A stretch of DNA of 64,000 nucleotides, taken from positions 184,805,947 to 184,869,946 of the forward strand of contig CM030366.1 of assembly GCA_017893485.1 (NCBI GenBank), read 5' to 3'. Below the pieces are notes generated by a model. The model was not told where the DNA came from. It made no database searches and was given only the letters and a program-made list of their open reading frames with translations. Origin of the DNA: Hemerocallis citrina (lineage: Eukaryota; Streptophyta; Magnoliopsida; Asparagales; Asphodelaceae). Position 1 is the stretch's first letter. Each line of letters starts with the position of its first letter. A program made the position numbers and the translations under genes. This document shows, in pieces, positions 32,440 through 41,563 of the stretch.

Positions 32440-33345
32440 AGTTGTAGAAATGGGATGGCGAGCCTCTGGGCCTTCGTGAGAGGGTTGCCCTGGTGCCCGA
32501 CCCAACCTCGAGCAGGCGAGGGATTATGGGTCGGCAAGGTTGATGGCGAGCCGTTGGAGCCTTCCTGAGAAGACTACCCTGGTGCTAGACCCGACCTCGA
32601 GCAGGCGAGGGACTTATGGGTCAACAAGGGGGGTGGCGAGCCGTTGAGCCTTCCTGAGAAGACTACCCTGGTGCCAGACCTGACCTCGAGCTTGGCGAGG
32701 GATTACGGGTCGGCAAGGGCGATGGCGAGCCGTGGAGCCTTCCTGAGAACACTACCCTGGTGCTAGACCCGACCTCGAGCAGGCGAGGGACTTATGGGCC
32801 AACAAGGGGGATGACGAGCCGTTGAGCCTTCCTGAGAGGACTACCCTGGTGCCAGACCTGACCTCGAGCTGGGCGAGGGATTACGGGTCGGCAAGGGCGA
32901 TGGCGAGCCATGGAGCCTTCCTGAGAAGACTACCCTGGTGCTAGACCCGACCTCGAGCAGGCGAGGGACTTATGGGCCAACAAGGGGGATGGCGAGCCGT
33001 TGAGCCTTCCTGAGAAGACTACCCTGGTGCCAGACCTGACCTCGAGCTTGGCGAGGGATTACGGGTCGGCAAGGGCGATGGCGAGCCGTGGAGCCTTCCT
33101 GAGAAGACTACCTTGGTGCTAGACCCGACCTCGAGCAGGCGAGGGACTTATGGGCCAACAAGGGGGATGGCGAGCCGTTGAGCATTCCTGAGAAGACTAC
33201 CCTGGTGCCAGACCTGACCTCGGGCTTGGTGAGGGATTACGGGTCGGCAAGGGCGATGGCAAGCCGTGGAGCCTTCCTGAGAAGACTACTCTGGTGCTAG
33301 ACCCGACCTCGAGCAGGCGAGGGACTTATGGGCCAACAAGGGTGA
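32440..33345. repeat. Dimeric tandem repeat in the 3' region of the outer element
   Basis: About ten units of about 88 bp alternate between a type with GGTGCTAGACCCGACCTCGA and CTTATGGGCCAACAAGG, and a type with GGTGCCAGACCTGACCTCGA and ATTACGGGTCGGCAAGG. The higher-order unit is about 175 bp. All share GATGGCGAGCCGTTGAGCC and CTTCCTGAGAAGACTACCC. It corresponds to 2310-3040 in copy A, which also alternates two variants. Confidence 0.88.
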
Positions 33346-34600
33346 GGGGCGAACCGTTATGCCTTAGGAATGTCGAGCAGGGTAGCCTGCTGTCTTTGCT
33401 GAGTATTGAAGGCGCCCCGGGATCTGTGCGATGTTTCAATTTCCCAGGGGCCTTAATGGTGCCGCCTAATAAATGCACGGCGCATGGTCTTCCGTCGTTT
33501 GGTTTTCCCCATGTCATAAAGGCTGGCCTATGGGGGAGGCTATAAGTACCCCTCTCCGCAGTGGGTTGGATCACAGCAAGGGTGGCCTATTGGCCATCAA
33601 AGGTGTCTGCTCCGGCGGACGTCTGTCTCTTGCAAAAATTTTTCCCCCGGTCGTGTCGGAGAGGTGGTTTCTCTGCCGCCCGGATCTTCTCTTGGATCTG
33701 ATGGCTCTGATACGGTAGCCAGATCCAGGGGGGATCAGGGCGAGAGGGGTAACGACCGAAATTCGGATCGGTAGATGAGGAGCCTCGGATTGGTGGTGCC
33801 TCTGTGTAGGCAGAAGAAGAGGTGATGATCCATGTCCGAATCCGAGGGGTGAGTTATTTGCAACTGTGAAGGTTCTGTCTTCCGAAAGAAATGAAGGGCG
33901 TTCCGGGCAAGTTGTTTGCAACTGTGAAGGTTCTGTTGCCAGAGCAGGTCGAACCTTTGCAGTTGCAATCAACTGGCTCGGAATGGTGCACTTCTATCGA
34001 TCTCTGGGTGTTGATCTGCTTTCGACCGGGGCCCGTGGGTCGGCGGAATACCGACCGAAACCCGGGGCCCGGGGGGTGCTCGCCGAGGGCGGTGCCTTAA
34101 AACTTTTAATCAAAACTTTTCCTGGTCTGGATCCTTTTTCGGGCCAAACAACCCTGATATAGAGATCCAGACAGGAGGGACATCGACCATATCCCGGACT
34201 TGGGGCTGAAGGGCCTCGGATAGATGGGTCGTCTCCGATTGGAGGTTGACCACTCTGCATTCCGATAGGGCTCCAGGTGATGGCGGTTTCTGTCTCACCC
34301 TTGAATAGTTCGGGGTTTCGGCCGTCGAGGCTGTGAGCCCCAAGCTGCTCATGGGTGAAAGGGGAACCGATCGAGCCTCGGAGCCCGGGGCGTCTGTCTA
34401 AGGACGGCGTCTTAAATTTTAAGTAAAATGTTCCCTTCGCCGAATACTCCCTCCGAACTGACCCCCACGTCTGGCTGCCATCCTGGCGTTGGATGACGTC
34501 AGCAGCGCACGTTTTGAGGACGTGGCGCGATATCCCAGGCGGTAGTTGCACGTCAAATAGATGAACAGTTTTTATGGAAATCGAGGAGTCGCTTTCATTC
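33346..34600. other. Untranslated spacer of the outer element between tandem array and antisense gene
   Basis: No supportable gene is seen. A minus-strand frame at 34662-33994 (222 codons) overlaps the promoter of the antisense gene and shows no family features. A duplicated GTTATTTGCAACTGTGAAGG / GTTGTTTGCAACTGTGAAGG word lies near 33855-33925. The segment near 34290-34390 is related to the repeat at 1610-1850. Confidence 0.5.
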
Positions 34601-34767
34601 TTTATAAATACTCCCCCCTCTCCCCCTTTACCCCACTCCTTTCTTGCTGTTTTCTTTTTCAAAATTTTCCCAACACTTCAGCACTCATCCCTGCAGTTTG
34701 CCGCACTGGACTCGCCCTTCCGAAGTGACCCCAGGTGAGTTGGTAAGTCTGTTTAGTTTAGGCGCAG
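34600..34767 (+). promoter_or_regulatory. TATA-type promoter and 5' leader intron of the antisense gene
   Basis: TTTATAAATACTCCCCCC (about 34601) has a TATA-box form, followed by a pyrimidine-rich leader with TTTCTTGCTGTTTTC. CCCCAGGTGAGT (about 34730) and TTTAGGCGCAG directly before ATG 34768 look like a donor and an acceptor, but the gap of about 30 nt is too short for a normal plant intron, so splicing here is doubtful. In copy A a TATAAAT box stands at the same relative place. Confidence 0.5.
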
Positions 34768-36710
34768 ATGGATAGGGCTCAGTCTAGCTCGTCAGCATCG
34801 ACGTCTAGGGGGGAAGTGAAACCTGTCTCTAGATCGACGTTCTGGGAGGAGCTCATGCTTGAGGAGGAGTCAGTACACGTTGAGGAGCCTTCCGACTCGG
34901 TTTCGTGGGAGGAACCAGTAGGGGAGGAGGAGGAGGTACAGGGTGCGAGGTCGTTACGCTCTCGACGTCCCTTCGTGGTGGAGAGTAGCGAGTCGGAGGA
35001 AGCGGATGATGGCTCGGACGACGTCCGTGTTCTGGAGTTGACTTCCGAGGAGGAGGGAGGCGAGGGCGGCTCCGTAAGAAGATCCACAATTCAGGGTGCG
35101 GGTCCGAGTTCCGGGCCGACTGGTCTGGGACCCTTATCTACTCCCTCGCCGGAGCGAACCAAGAAGAGGAAGAAGGCTCCGAGGAAGGCAGGACCGAGGA
35201 TTGGTGGTTCGAGCCAGGCACCTGTTTATCGCAATTTGTGGACAGGTTCGCCCGTGCAGCCGAAGCCTTTCCGTCAGTATCCTGACGATCTGTCAGACAA
35301 GGAGCTCTTCGGCGTGCAGGCCTCTTCGCCGAGTCGGAAGAGGGTGATGGTGGACGCGATTCAGACCGTCTTGGAGGGTGGGGACTTGGAGGTTTTGCAG
35401 CTGGCGTACCACATAGGTCCTGTCTACGAATTGATGCTGCCGAGCTTTACTCTGCGCCCAACCGATCCCCTATCTGCTTGGTATTGCGTCTTCCCAGTGG
35501 ACGCCTTCATCTCTGGACTGAGGCTGCCAGTCCACCCGTTTGTTCGGGAAGTGCTGAACTGGGCCTCCTTGGCGTCGATGCAGTATGGGCCGAACTCTTG
35601 GAAGCAGATAATTTGTTTTGTACTGATGTGCGAGGAACAAAAGGTACCCCTGCGGTTGAACGTGTTCCGAGCGATGTTGATGATCAGCTCGGCGGCTGAG
35701 GGTATTTACTATATCTCCCCTCGGAGTAAGAGGAAGGTCGTTCACAGTCATCCGGATTCCATCAAGGATTGGAAGAAAAAATATCTGGTGATCCGGAGTG
35801 AGGAGCCCTGGGACATTCCGACTCGATGGAACCATTCCAAGCCGAGCTATCCACCGTCGAGGCCGAGGGATCTGACGGCCGAGGAGTGGGGGTTTGTCGA
35901 GCACCTCCGTTTGTCCCCTAGTATCGATTGGACGAAGGTGACGGAGACCCACCTGGCGAGTGTTGGACTGAGCCCAGCCGTTCTGCGTATGTAGTTGTTT
36001 CTTTTCTCTCGGTCTTTTCGTACTTTCTTGCTCATTGCTCTTAATGGTTTTTTCTGTAGATATGGATGAGGCATCGATCAAAGCAAGGAGGCTCGCCATG
36101 AAGAAGGAGAACGCCGAGAAGAAGAAGGGGGAGGCGGCGAAGAAGCCGAGGGAACCGTCCCTGGTTATCTCGGAGGCCCCGCTCGAGCCGAGGGCTAAGA
36201 GGACTCGCTCGGAGACGAGCAAGGGGGCGGCCCCTTCGAGGGGTAAGGGCCCAGCGAGGGCATCCGATCTCGACAAGGGGAAAGGTCCCTTGGTAGAGGT
36301 TGAGGAGGAGGACCCGGTGGCGGAGATGTTGCGGCAACGGTGGGCGCCGGACTGGTCAGTTCGGATGGGCGACTGTCTGACTGAGGAAGCCCAGGCCGTT
36401 GAGGTGGTGGAGAAGTTGGCGACCCCTCGTGATCGCCAAGCGATGGAGAGCGAGCCCGTAGAGGTGGCATTTATGCGCCTGGCGCAGGCCACCGTGCTGG
36501 TGAGCTTGTCGACCCCATCCCTCTTGTTAATCTTGCTTCGGGAGTTTTCTTCTTATCAGTGCTTGTTGGTCGCAGGCTTGTATGCAGGGAGCTAACGTAA
36601 AGAACCTCTACGAAGCGTCCCTGTCGCAAGAGCGGGTTCGGGCGGACAAGAGCGAGCGGGAGATGAAGGAGATGCGGATCGAGCTCGAGGGTTCGCATAA
36701 GAGGAAGTAG
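34768..36710 (+). CDS. Antisense ORF of the Tat-like element, spliced (Transposase_28-like), exons 1 to 3a
   Basis: Proposed exons are 34768-35986, 36060-36499 and from 36576. Donor GTATGT at 35987 joins in phase 1 to the acceptor ending TGTAG at 36059; donor GTGAGC at 36500 joins in phase 0 to the acceptor GTCGCAG at 36575. Exon 1 matches the copy A ORF along its length (MDRAQSSSSASTSR start, LRLPVHPFVREVLNWASLAS, GPNSWKQIICFVLMCEE). Exon 2 is Lys/Glu-rich and basic. Exon 3 begins a coiled coil and meets TAG TAG at 36708-36713. Its role is unknown. It opposes the gag-protease of the same element, as antisense extra ORFs do in Retand-type elements. Splice sites are predicted, not proven. Confidence 0.7.
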
Positions 36711-36713
36711 TAG

Positions 36714-37064
36714 ATGAAGCTCGAGCTCGAGGCCCAGGACGCCGAGTGGGGGAAGAGGGTGGTCTCCTTGAAGAAGAAGTTCGCCAAGGAGAAGGAGGAG
36801 TTGACGGCTGCGTTCGCCAAGGGGAGGGAAGAGCTGACGGATGCGGGTCAGCGGATGGTGATCAAGGCCCAGGATGAGTGCTACGCGAAGGCCCTCAGTC
36901 ATGTGAGGCACTTCTACCCGACCGTCGACCTGTCCAACTTTGAGTATGATATGGAGATCGAGGGGACACCGAAGACTCCTGCCGAGGAAGGGCCCGTTGG
37001 CAACCCGGCCGTCGACCCTCCTGCGAACCCAATCGATGCCGACGTGAGAAATCAAGTTGTGTAG
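36714..37064 (+). pseudogene. Coiled-coil tail of the antisense gene after two stop codons
   Basis: In frame with exon 3 after TAG TAG, the sequence reads a heptad-rich coiled coil (MKLELEAQDAEWGKRVVSLK, KFAKEKEELTAAFAKGREEL). HVRHFYPTVDLSNFEYDMEI and a Pro-rich end follow, to the stop at 37062. A GGACTGGCCACCGCC block 50 bp further on recurs near 14350 after the copy B antisense remnant and probably marks the 3' end of the transcript. The paired stops make this copy defective unless spliced around. Confidence 0.65.
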
Positions 37065-37237
37065 TTTTATCTTTCTTTTTCCCCCCTTCGATTGTATTTG
37101 CCTTCCGCGGACTGGCCACCGCCTTTTTTGTAAGAAGTAGTACAATTTATAAAAAGTATTTTTGACTGGCCAAGTGTTTTGACCTCGGATATTTCCGAAC
37201 CTCCTTGCTTATGTGCGTTGAGTTGGTCCGCTTGTAG

Positions 37238-37777
37238 GTCGTGGCTTCCCTTCCCGAGGCGGACCCCCGTCGTTCCGACACGGCGTGGCTCCGGAGCAAG
37301 GTTGAGGCATTGGAGGCCACCTTGGCTCGGTACCGTGAGAGGGCCCGTAATGCTGATGCGGTCTTCAATTATTACAGGAACATGTCTGAAGCCCTTGGTG
37401 AGGAGGCAAGCCGTCTGAGGAGGGTGATGGTGGATCGGGAACTCGTGGGTGTCGGACTTGGATATACTATGTCAAGTTCCTCGGTGCAGAGGCCCCCCTC
37501 TGAGAAGCTACTTCGTGATGTGATAGTGGAGAAGGAGGTGGAGATACACCGCTACCGGACGATGCTGGGCGTCTCGAGACCTTCCTCGGGTGGTCAGCGA
37601 GCGGAGGGGGTATCCTCCGTGTTGCCGCTATTGGAGCGTATGCGGCCCGCCGATGCTCAGAGTTCCGTGGCCGGTGTGTCGACCGTGGCCGAACCGAAGG
37701 ACCACTATGATAAAGAGAGAGTCCCAAGTTGTTCGATTGGAGTGATCCCGCTGTTCGTCGGACCAGAGGGGCCCTGA
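37238..37777 (+). CDS. Second antisense coiled-coil ORF of the Tat-like element
   Basis: It opens after an acceptor-like CTTGTAG at 37237. The protein has RSKVEALEATLARYRERARN, YYRNMSEALGEEASRLRRVM and EKLLRDVIVEKEVEIHRYRT, which is coiled coil, then a Ser/Pro-rich end. It resembles the coiled-coil tails of plant transposon antisense proteins but I do not recognise a named family. There is no ATG near the 5' end (first codons GTC GTG GCT), so it may be a further exon or an alternative end. AATAAAGGAATATGAATAAG lies about 70 bp beyond. Confidence 0.45.
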   Translation, partial: VVASLPEADPRRSDTAWLRSKVEALEATLARYRERARNADAVFNYYRNMSEALGEEASRLRRVMVDRELVGVGLGYTMSSSSVQRPPSEKLLRDVIVEKEVEIHRYRTMLGVSRPSSGGQRAEGVSSVLPLLERMRPADAQSSVAGVSTVAEPKDHYDKERVPSCSIGVIPLFVGPEGP

Positions 37778-38193
37778 GATGGTGGCTTCCTATCGTTTGA
37801 GATGAGAGGAGTGCTTCTGTAACGGTTTTTGTTTGTTTTCTTCCCAACTCAATAAAGGAATATGAATAAGGGATTCATTTCCTTCTTTGCTCCGGTTGAT
37901 AGTGTATGGAATGATGAAGGGAGTGTGGTTCGGACCTGTCGTTCCGCGAGGGATCGGCGTGGGACGTGGTGAAGTCGTCCGGCCTGGGTCGGATCGACCT
38001 GCCGAGGCATCGGGGATGATCCCGGGGTGAAGACTTGGGTGTCGATCCCCTTGTCTGGTATTAGGTTGGATTTGCCGAGGCATTTGGAGTATAACACAAA
38101 GAGATTTTCTTAGTATCAGATAGGAGGGGTCGCTAAAACGGCCCTTTACATACGAGATCTTTACAAAAGGTTTACTTCTAGCTACGTTAGAAC

Positions 38194-39054
38194 TTATGCT
38201 CGTCCTTCAAGGAAAGTCACTAGGTGCTTGGCGTCAAATGGGAATCCCCCTGGCTCGACGGCAGTTCCGAGAGTAGGGCCGTCCCTCTCTGGGCTGAATT
38301 TGACGGCGTCGAGGGGGAACACTCCTCCCTCGACAGTGGTCATGTAGCACGATCGTGCTGCTTCTTGGCTGCCTCGAACGATGCCGACTCCTTGCGGGGT
38401 GGGAAATTTAAGCTTTAGATGGTAGGCCGAAGGCACTGCTTGGAAGGAGCATAATCCGGGTCGGCCGAGTATGGCGTTGTAAGCCGCCTTGACGTTGACC
38501 ACCATGAAGTCCGTGGACTCGGTCCTCTTGACGGGAGTCGATCCTGCGGTAACGTTGAGGGTGACAATCCCTTCTATCACGACAGGGACGCCGGAGAACC
38601 CATGCAAGGTATATCCGGCCGGCTTGAGCTTGCCTCTAGGTAACTTGAGATTCTCGAAGGCTTCGAGGAAAAGAATATTAACCGAGCTGCCGTTGTCGAC
38701 GAGAATCCGGCAAACTTCACAGTTAGCCATGTGGAGGCTAATGACGAGGGCATCGCAGTGGGGGAGGCGAACGCCTTCGAGGTCCTCTCCTGAGAATGAG
38801 ACTGGCATTGGCTGTAGCTTGGGCGAGGGGTTGTCTTGGACAGAATTCACCTCTCGGATGAAGGCTTTTCGGGAAGTATTCGATTCTCCTCCCATTGGCC
38901 CTCCGTGGACACAGTGCAAGATGAATGGCGTATCCGTGGATGCGGTTCGGAGTAGGGTTCGGAGGGGAGGGCCTCCGGCTCCTAGGATCTCGCCGATCCC
39001 TTGGGACTTCCCGGGTGAATTCTCGGAGGTACCCCCTGGAGATGAGTTCTTCAA
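38194..39054 (-). CDS. Tat-type aspartic protease region, end of the coding part
   Basis: It contains REVNSVQDN, VSFSGEDLEGVRLPHCDALV, then MANCEVCRILVDNGSSVNIL, where DNGSS takes the place of the D(S/T)G triad in the Tat-lineage retropepsin. TDFMVVNVKAAYNAILGRPG, a retropepsin flap/C-terminal motif, and SAYHLKLKFPTPQGVG follow. It ends FLEGRA before a stop at 38194. In complete Tat elements an RT follows; none does here. It overlaps Gag in another frame (38738-39054), so a frameshift lies between. Confidence 0.82.
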   Translation of the reverse strand: MKNSSPGGTSENSPGKSQGIGEILGAGGPPLRTLLRTASTDTPFILHCVHGGPMGGESNTSRKAFIREVNSVQDNPSPKLQPMPVSFSGEDLEGVRLPHCDALVISLHMANCEVCRILVDNGSSVNILFLEAFENLKLPRGKLKPAGYTLHGFSGVPVVIEGIVTLNVTAGSTPVKRTESTDFMVVNVKAAYNAILGRPGLCSFQAVPSAYHLKLKFPTPQGVGIVRGSQEAARSCYMTTVEGGVFPLDAVKFSPERDGPTLGTAVEPGGFPFDAKHLVTFLEGRA

Positions 39055-39790
39055 TCTCGTCTTTCAGGGCCCGACATTGGTCGGTGTCGTGCCCATGGTC
39101 TCTGTGGAAGCGGCAGTAGAAGCGCTGGTCTCGGTTCTTGCTGTTGTTAGGCCGGGGAGGTAATCGAACAATGCCTTTGTCTTCGATTTTTAAGAGGATG
39201 GCGGATACGTTATGTGTCAGGGGAGTGTACCTCTCGAAGCGGGGGACCGGCGGGACCTTCTTCATGGCCCCCGCATCCCTCGGAGCCTTCTTTGATGGTT
39301 CGATTTCTTTGGCCTTCCGTTTTCCCTTCGAGGTGGCCTCCCTAGCATCTTCGGGGCTAAGGGCCTCTTCTGCCCTAATGTATTTCTCGACCCTGTTGAG
39401 GAGATCGGGAAAGTCGATGGGGGGTCTCTTCGCCAAAGAAGCTTTCAGCTGTCCATGACGAACGTTGTGCCGAAAGGCCGCAGAAGCGACGCCTGGATCA
39501 AGAGAGGAGACCGACCTTGCCTCCGTGGTAAATCTCCGGACGAACACTCTGAGGGACTCTCCCTCTATCTGCTTGAGCCAAAGTAAAGAGGCGCTGGTCC
39601 TTTCCGCCTTCCGGCTGGTGACGAAGTGGGCGAGAAAATTGCCCTCTAGTTGGTGGAAGGAATAAATAAAGCCGGGGGTGAGTTTTGAGTACCATTCCCG
39701 AGCCGGACCCCGAAGTGTGGCGGGGAAGGCTCGGCATAGCAGGAGATCCGAGGCGCTGTGAATCATCATGAGGGTTTTGAAACCTTCCAT
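38738..39790 (-). CDS. Tat-type Gag (capsid and zinc finger)
   Basis: The frame starts MEGFKTLMMIHSASDLLLCR and contains GPAREWYSKLTPGFIYSFHQ and FRHNVRHGQLKASLAKRPP, the Retrotrans_gag fold, then the zinc finger CRFHRDHGHDTDQC (CxxHx4Hx4C, as in Tat Gag) and LKDEIEELISRGYLREF. After that the true frame shifts to 39054-38194 and this frame runs into unrelated residues. Upstream, 39790-40016 holds the PRNF/FETYDG-type start in a frame with stops, so Gag is broken near its N-terminus too. Confidence 0.82.
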   Translation of the reverse strand: MEGFKTLMMIHSASDLLLCRAFPATLRGPAREWYSKLTPGFIYSFHQLEGNFLAHFVTSRKAERTSASLLWLKQIEGESLRVFVRRFTTEARSVSSLDPGVASAAFRHNVRHGQLKASLAKRPPIDFPDLLNRVEKYIRAEEALSPEDAREATSKGKRKAKEIEPSKKAPRDAGAMKKVPPVPRFERYTPLTHNVSAILLKIEDKGIVRLPPRPNNSKNRDQRFYCRFHRDHGHDTDQCRALKDEIEELISRGYLREFTREVPRDRRDPRSRRPSPPNPTPNRIHGYAIHLALCPRRANGRRIEYFPKSLHPRGEFCPRQPLAQATANASLILRRGPRRRSPPPLRCPRH

Positions 39791-40015
39791 GTGATCAGTG
39801 GGATCTCCCTCGCCGTCGTAGGTCTCGAATTGAGGTGGTCAGAAATTCCTGGGTATTTTCGCTTAGAGGATGGGAGCAGAGAAGGGAGGACGGATAGGTC
39901 TGTACCCCTGAGCTGCTCGTCGGTCGCCGTCTCCTAAATGATCGAGGCGATCCTCCATTTCTTGGAGGCGCCTTAGGAGTACGCCATCGTCTTCTGGCTG
40001 GATCGTTGACGGGCG

Positions 40016-40443
40016 CTACACGCTGGCCTCGGCATCCGACTCGGTTAGGGAGTGGAGGGTTTCCTCTCTGGGGGCCCGTTGGAGGGCCCCGAGAATTTCT
40101 CTCCGGAAGTCTTGGAACTCCTGGTGAGTGATGGGGGCTCCCTCGACCCTGTTTGGTCGGTCGGAAGGCTGCCTTCCGATGCGACTGAGTGCTGACCTCC
40201 GTCCCTCGGGCGGCGGTCTCGGATGGTTCGGGGCCGGGTTGGAAGCGGCCCTTCCCCTGCTGCGGCTAATCTGTCGGTTGACGATTACTCCCCGTAGGTC
40301 GGGCTGGACTGTACGGGTGGCGCTCCGCCGGGATCCCTGATGGGAATCCCTGTGCCTTGATGCGCATGGCCCGGCATTGGTATTTGGTGGGGGTGTGTCC
40401 CGTCGGTTGACGGAGGACGCGGCCTCCTTTCTTCTGGAGGCCA
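40016..40443 (-). pseudogene. Gag N-terminal basic region of the outer element
   Basis: From ATG 40443 (MASRRKEAASSVNRRD) the minus strand encodes an Arg/Pro/Ser-rich tail-like region, then GAPITHQEFQDFRREILGAL and a stop at 40016. I start it at 40443 because the longer frame (to 40660) begins inside the LTR. It lies between the primer site and the main Gag frame, so it should be the Gag N-terminus, cut off by the stop. Confidence 0.55.
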
Positions 40444-40503
40444 TGGGAGTTCGGCTGTCGAGGGGCCTTGATGGTCGTGCTCGGGTCGGCTTCTGAAGCA
40501 GTG

Positions 40504-40521
40504 TTCCCACAGACGGCGCCA
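40504..40521 (-). promoter_or_regulatory. Primer-binding-site-like segment of the outer element
   Basis: On the minus strand, three bases after the LTR end, the sequence is TGGCGCCGTCTGTGGGAA. The first nine bases equal those of tRNA-Asp-type sites and then it diverges. I cannot assign the primer tRNA. Copy B has CGTCTGTGGGAAAC at the same place. Confidence 0.65.
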
Positions 40522-40524
40522 ACC

Positions 40525-41318
40525 TAATGCGGTTTATTTCTGGGAGGCGTGTGGATGCACCAGGTGTGAGTTCGGACTCGATTTGTATTGAAGGAAAAAG
40601 CTGCTTGTCAGACGACCCTCGAAGTAACCTGGCGGCTCCTGCGACTGGCTCGGAGTGCAATGGATGCTTCGGCTCGGATCAGAGGGTTCGGATCCGAGGT
40701 CTTGTGTACCTGCAGACGGTCCTGAAACACCGGGGTTTATCCCGGTGGCGGACCCTCCGACGATCTAGTCAGTCTCTGTGAGAGAGTAGCAATAACTAGG
40801 TGAATTTAAGTGGCAAAAGATTGGTTACCTCTAAAGGTGGGTGAGGGTCTAGTATTTATAGAGAATTCTAACCGGGTTTGGATCCGCTTGGGGGTCAGGT
40901 CTGAACCCGAAAGCCCATGGGCCTGACGTGGCAGAAGGCCCAAGGGGTTTAGGGCTGACGTGGCAGTACCAGGAGTGGTATAGGGCTGACGTGGCAAAGC
41001 CCTTGGTGGTATTTGGAGCTGACATGGCAGATCATGGGGCTCCTGTGCTTCCGGGAGGATCTGGTGGCCCAGGCTATGCCAGGTCATCCTCATTCTGAAC
41101 CAGGAGGGGCGGACGGCCCGGAGGGCTGTTGTGGATCGGAGGCCGAGGGCCATCGTCTCTCATCGGACACGAGGAGGCCAGTTCTGTGGGGGTGAACTGT
41201 AGGTTCGGCACCGATCCTGTGGCGGCTAGAAGCCGAACTAGGCTGCTGTTTCTTCCCTTTTTGAGTGAGAGTTGTATTAGGCCCTGGTTGGGCCCCAAGC
41301 CATTTTTACTCCACCACA
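40525..41318 (-). repeat. 5' LTR of the outer Tat-like element (794 bp), uninterrupted
   Basis: It is complete and preserves the empty site GGGGTTTATCCCGG (about 40735-40748) where its partner LTR holds the Athila-like insertion. The plus-strand start is TAATGCGG; the partner has TGATGCGG, so one terminal base is mutated. It ends CCACCACA before TSD CTAGT. It carries short internal repeats of GGGCTGACGTGGCAG near 40950-41000. Confidence 0.93.
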
Positions 41319-41563
41319 CTAGTCATCTTGCATTATGGGAACCCCTCGGAAGGTTTATAAGATCAATTTGAGTAAGATGAGACATTAGCACTGAAGTGGA
41401 TGCAGACTTGGAAAAGTTGACGAGTTGCCCTGACCAAGCCCCATACACCCCACCTCAATTGGGATTAATAATTTGGCCAGTGAACAGAAACACGAGTAAA
41501 GACGCGCATGACCAAGTAAACGCGTCTGTCTGACTATGTCTCCCTCCCCTCTCGTCTCCTCAA

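Larger units (their letters stand above)
21678..41318 (-). mobile_element. Non-autonomous Tat-like LTR retrotransposon (about 9.7 kb, split by an Athila-like insert)
   Basis: LTRs are at 40525-41318 (5' on the minus strand) and 32386-31841 plus 21893-21678 (3'). Perfect 5-bp TSDs CTAGT flank it (21673-21677, 41319-41323). Without the nested insert it is about 9,694 bp. Minus-strand content is a primer site next to 40524, Gag (40443-38738), protease (to 38194), then no RT, RNase H or integrase. A plus-strand antisense gene (34768-37777), a dimeric tandem repeat (32440-33345) and a polypurine tract (about 32387-32400) complete it. The two LTRs differ by about nine substitutions and one 32-bp deletion. 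Confidence 0.9.

Noticed and set aside
33994..34662. 222-codon minus-strand frame in the outer element spacer
   Set aside because: No family features; overlaps the antisense gene promoter; open because the region is GC-rich.
35470..36492. 340-codon minus-strand frame opposite the antisense gene
   Set aside because: Composition is a mirror of the GC-rich coding strand; no Pol motifs, so not the missing RT of the outer element.
36900..37030. GTCGAC hexamers in the antisense gene
   Set aside because: Few and within GC-rich coding sequence; explained by chance, unlike the clusters in the Athila-like LTR.
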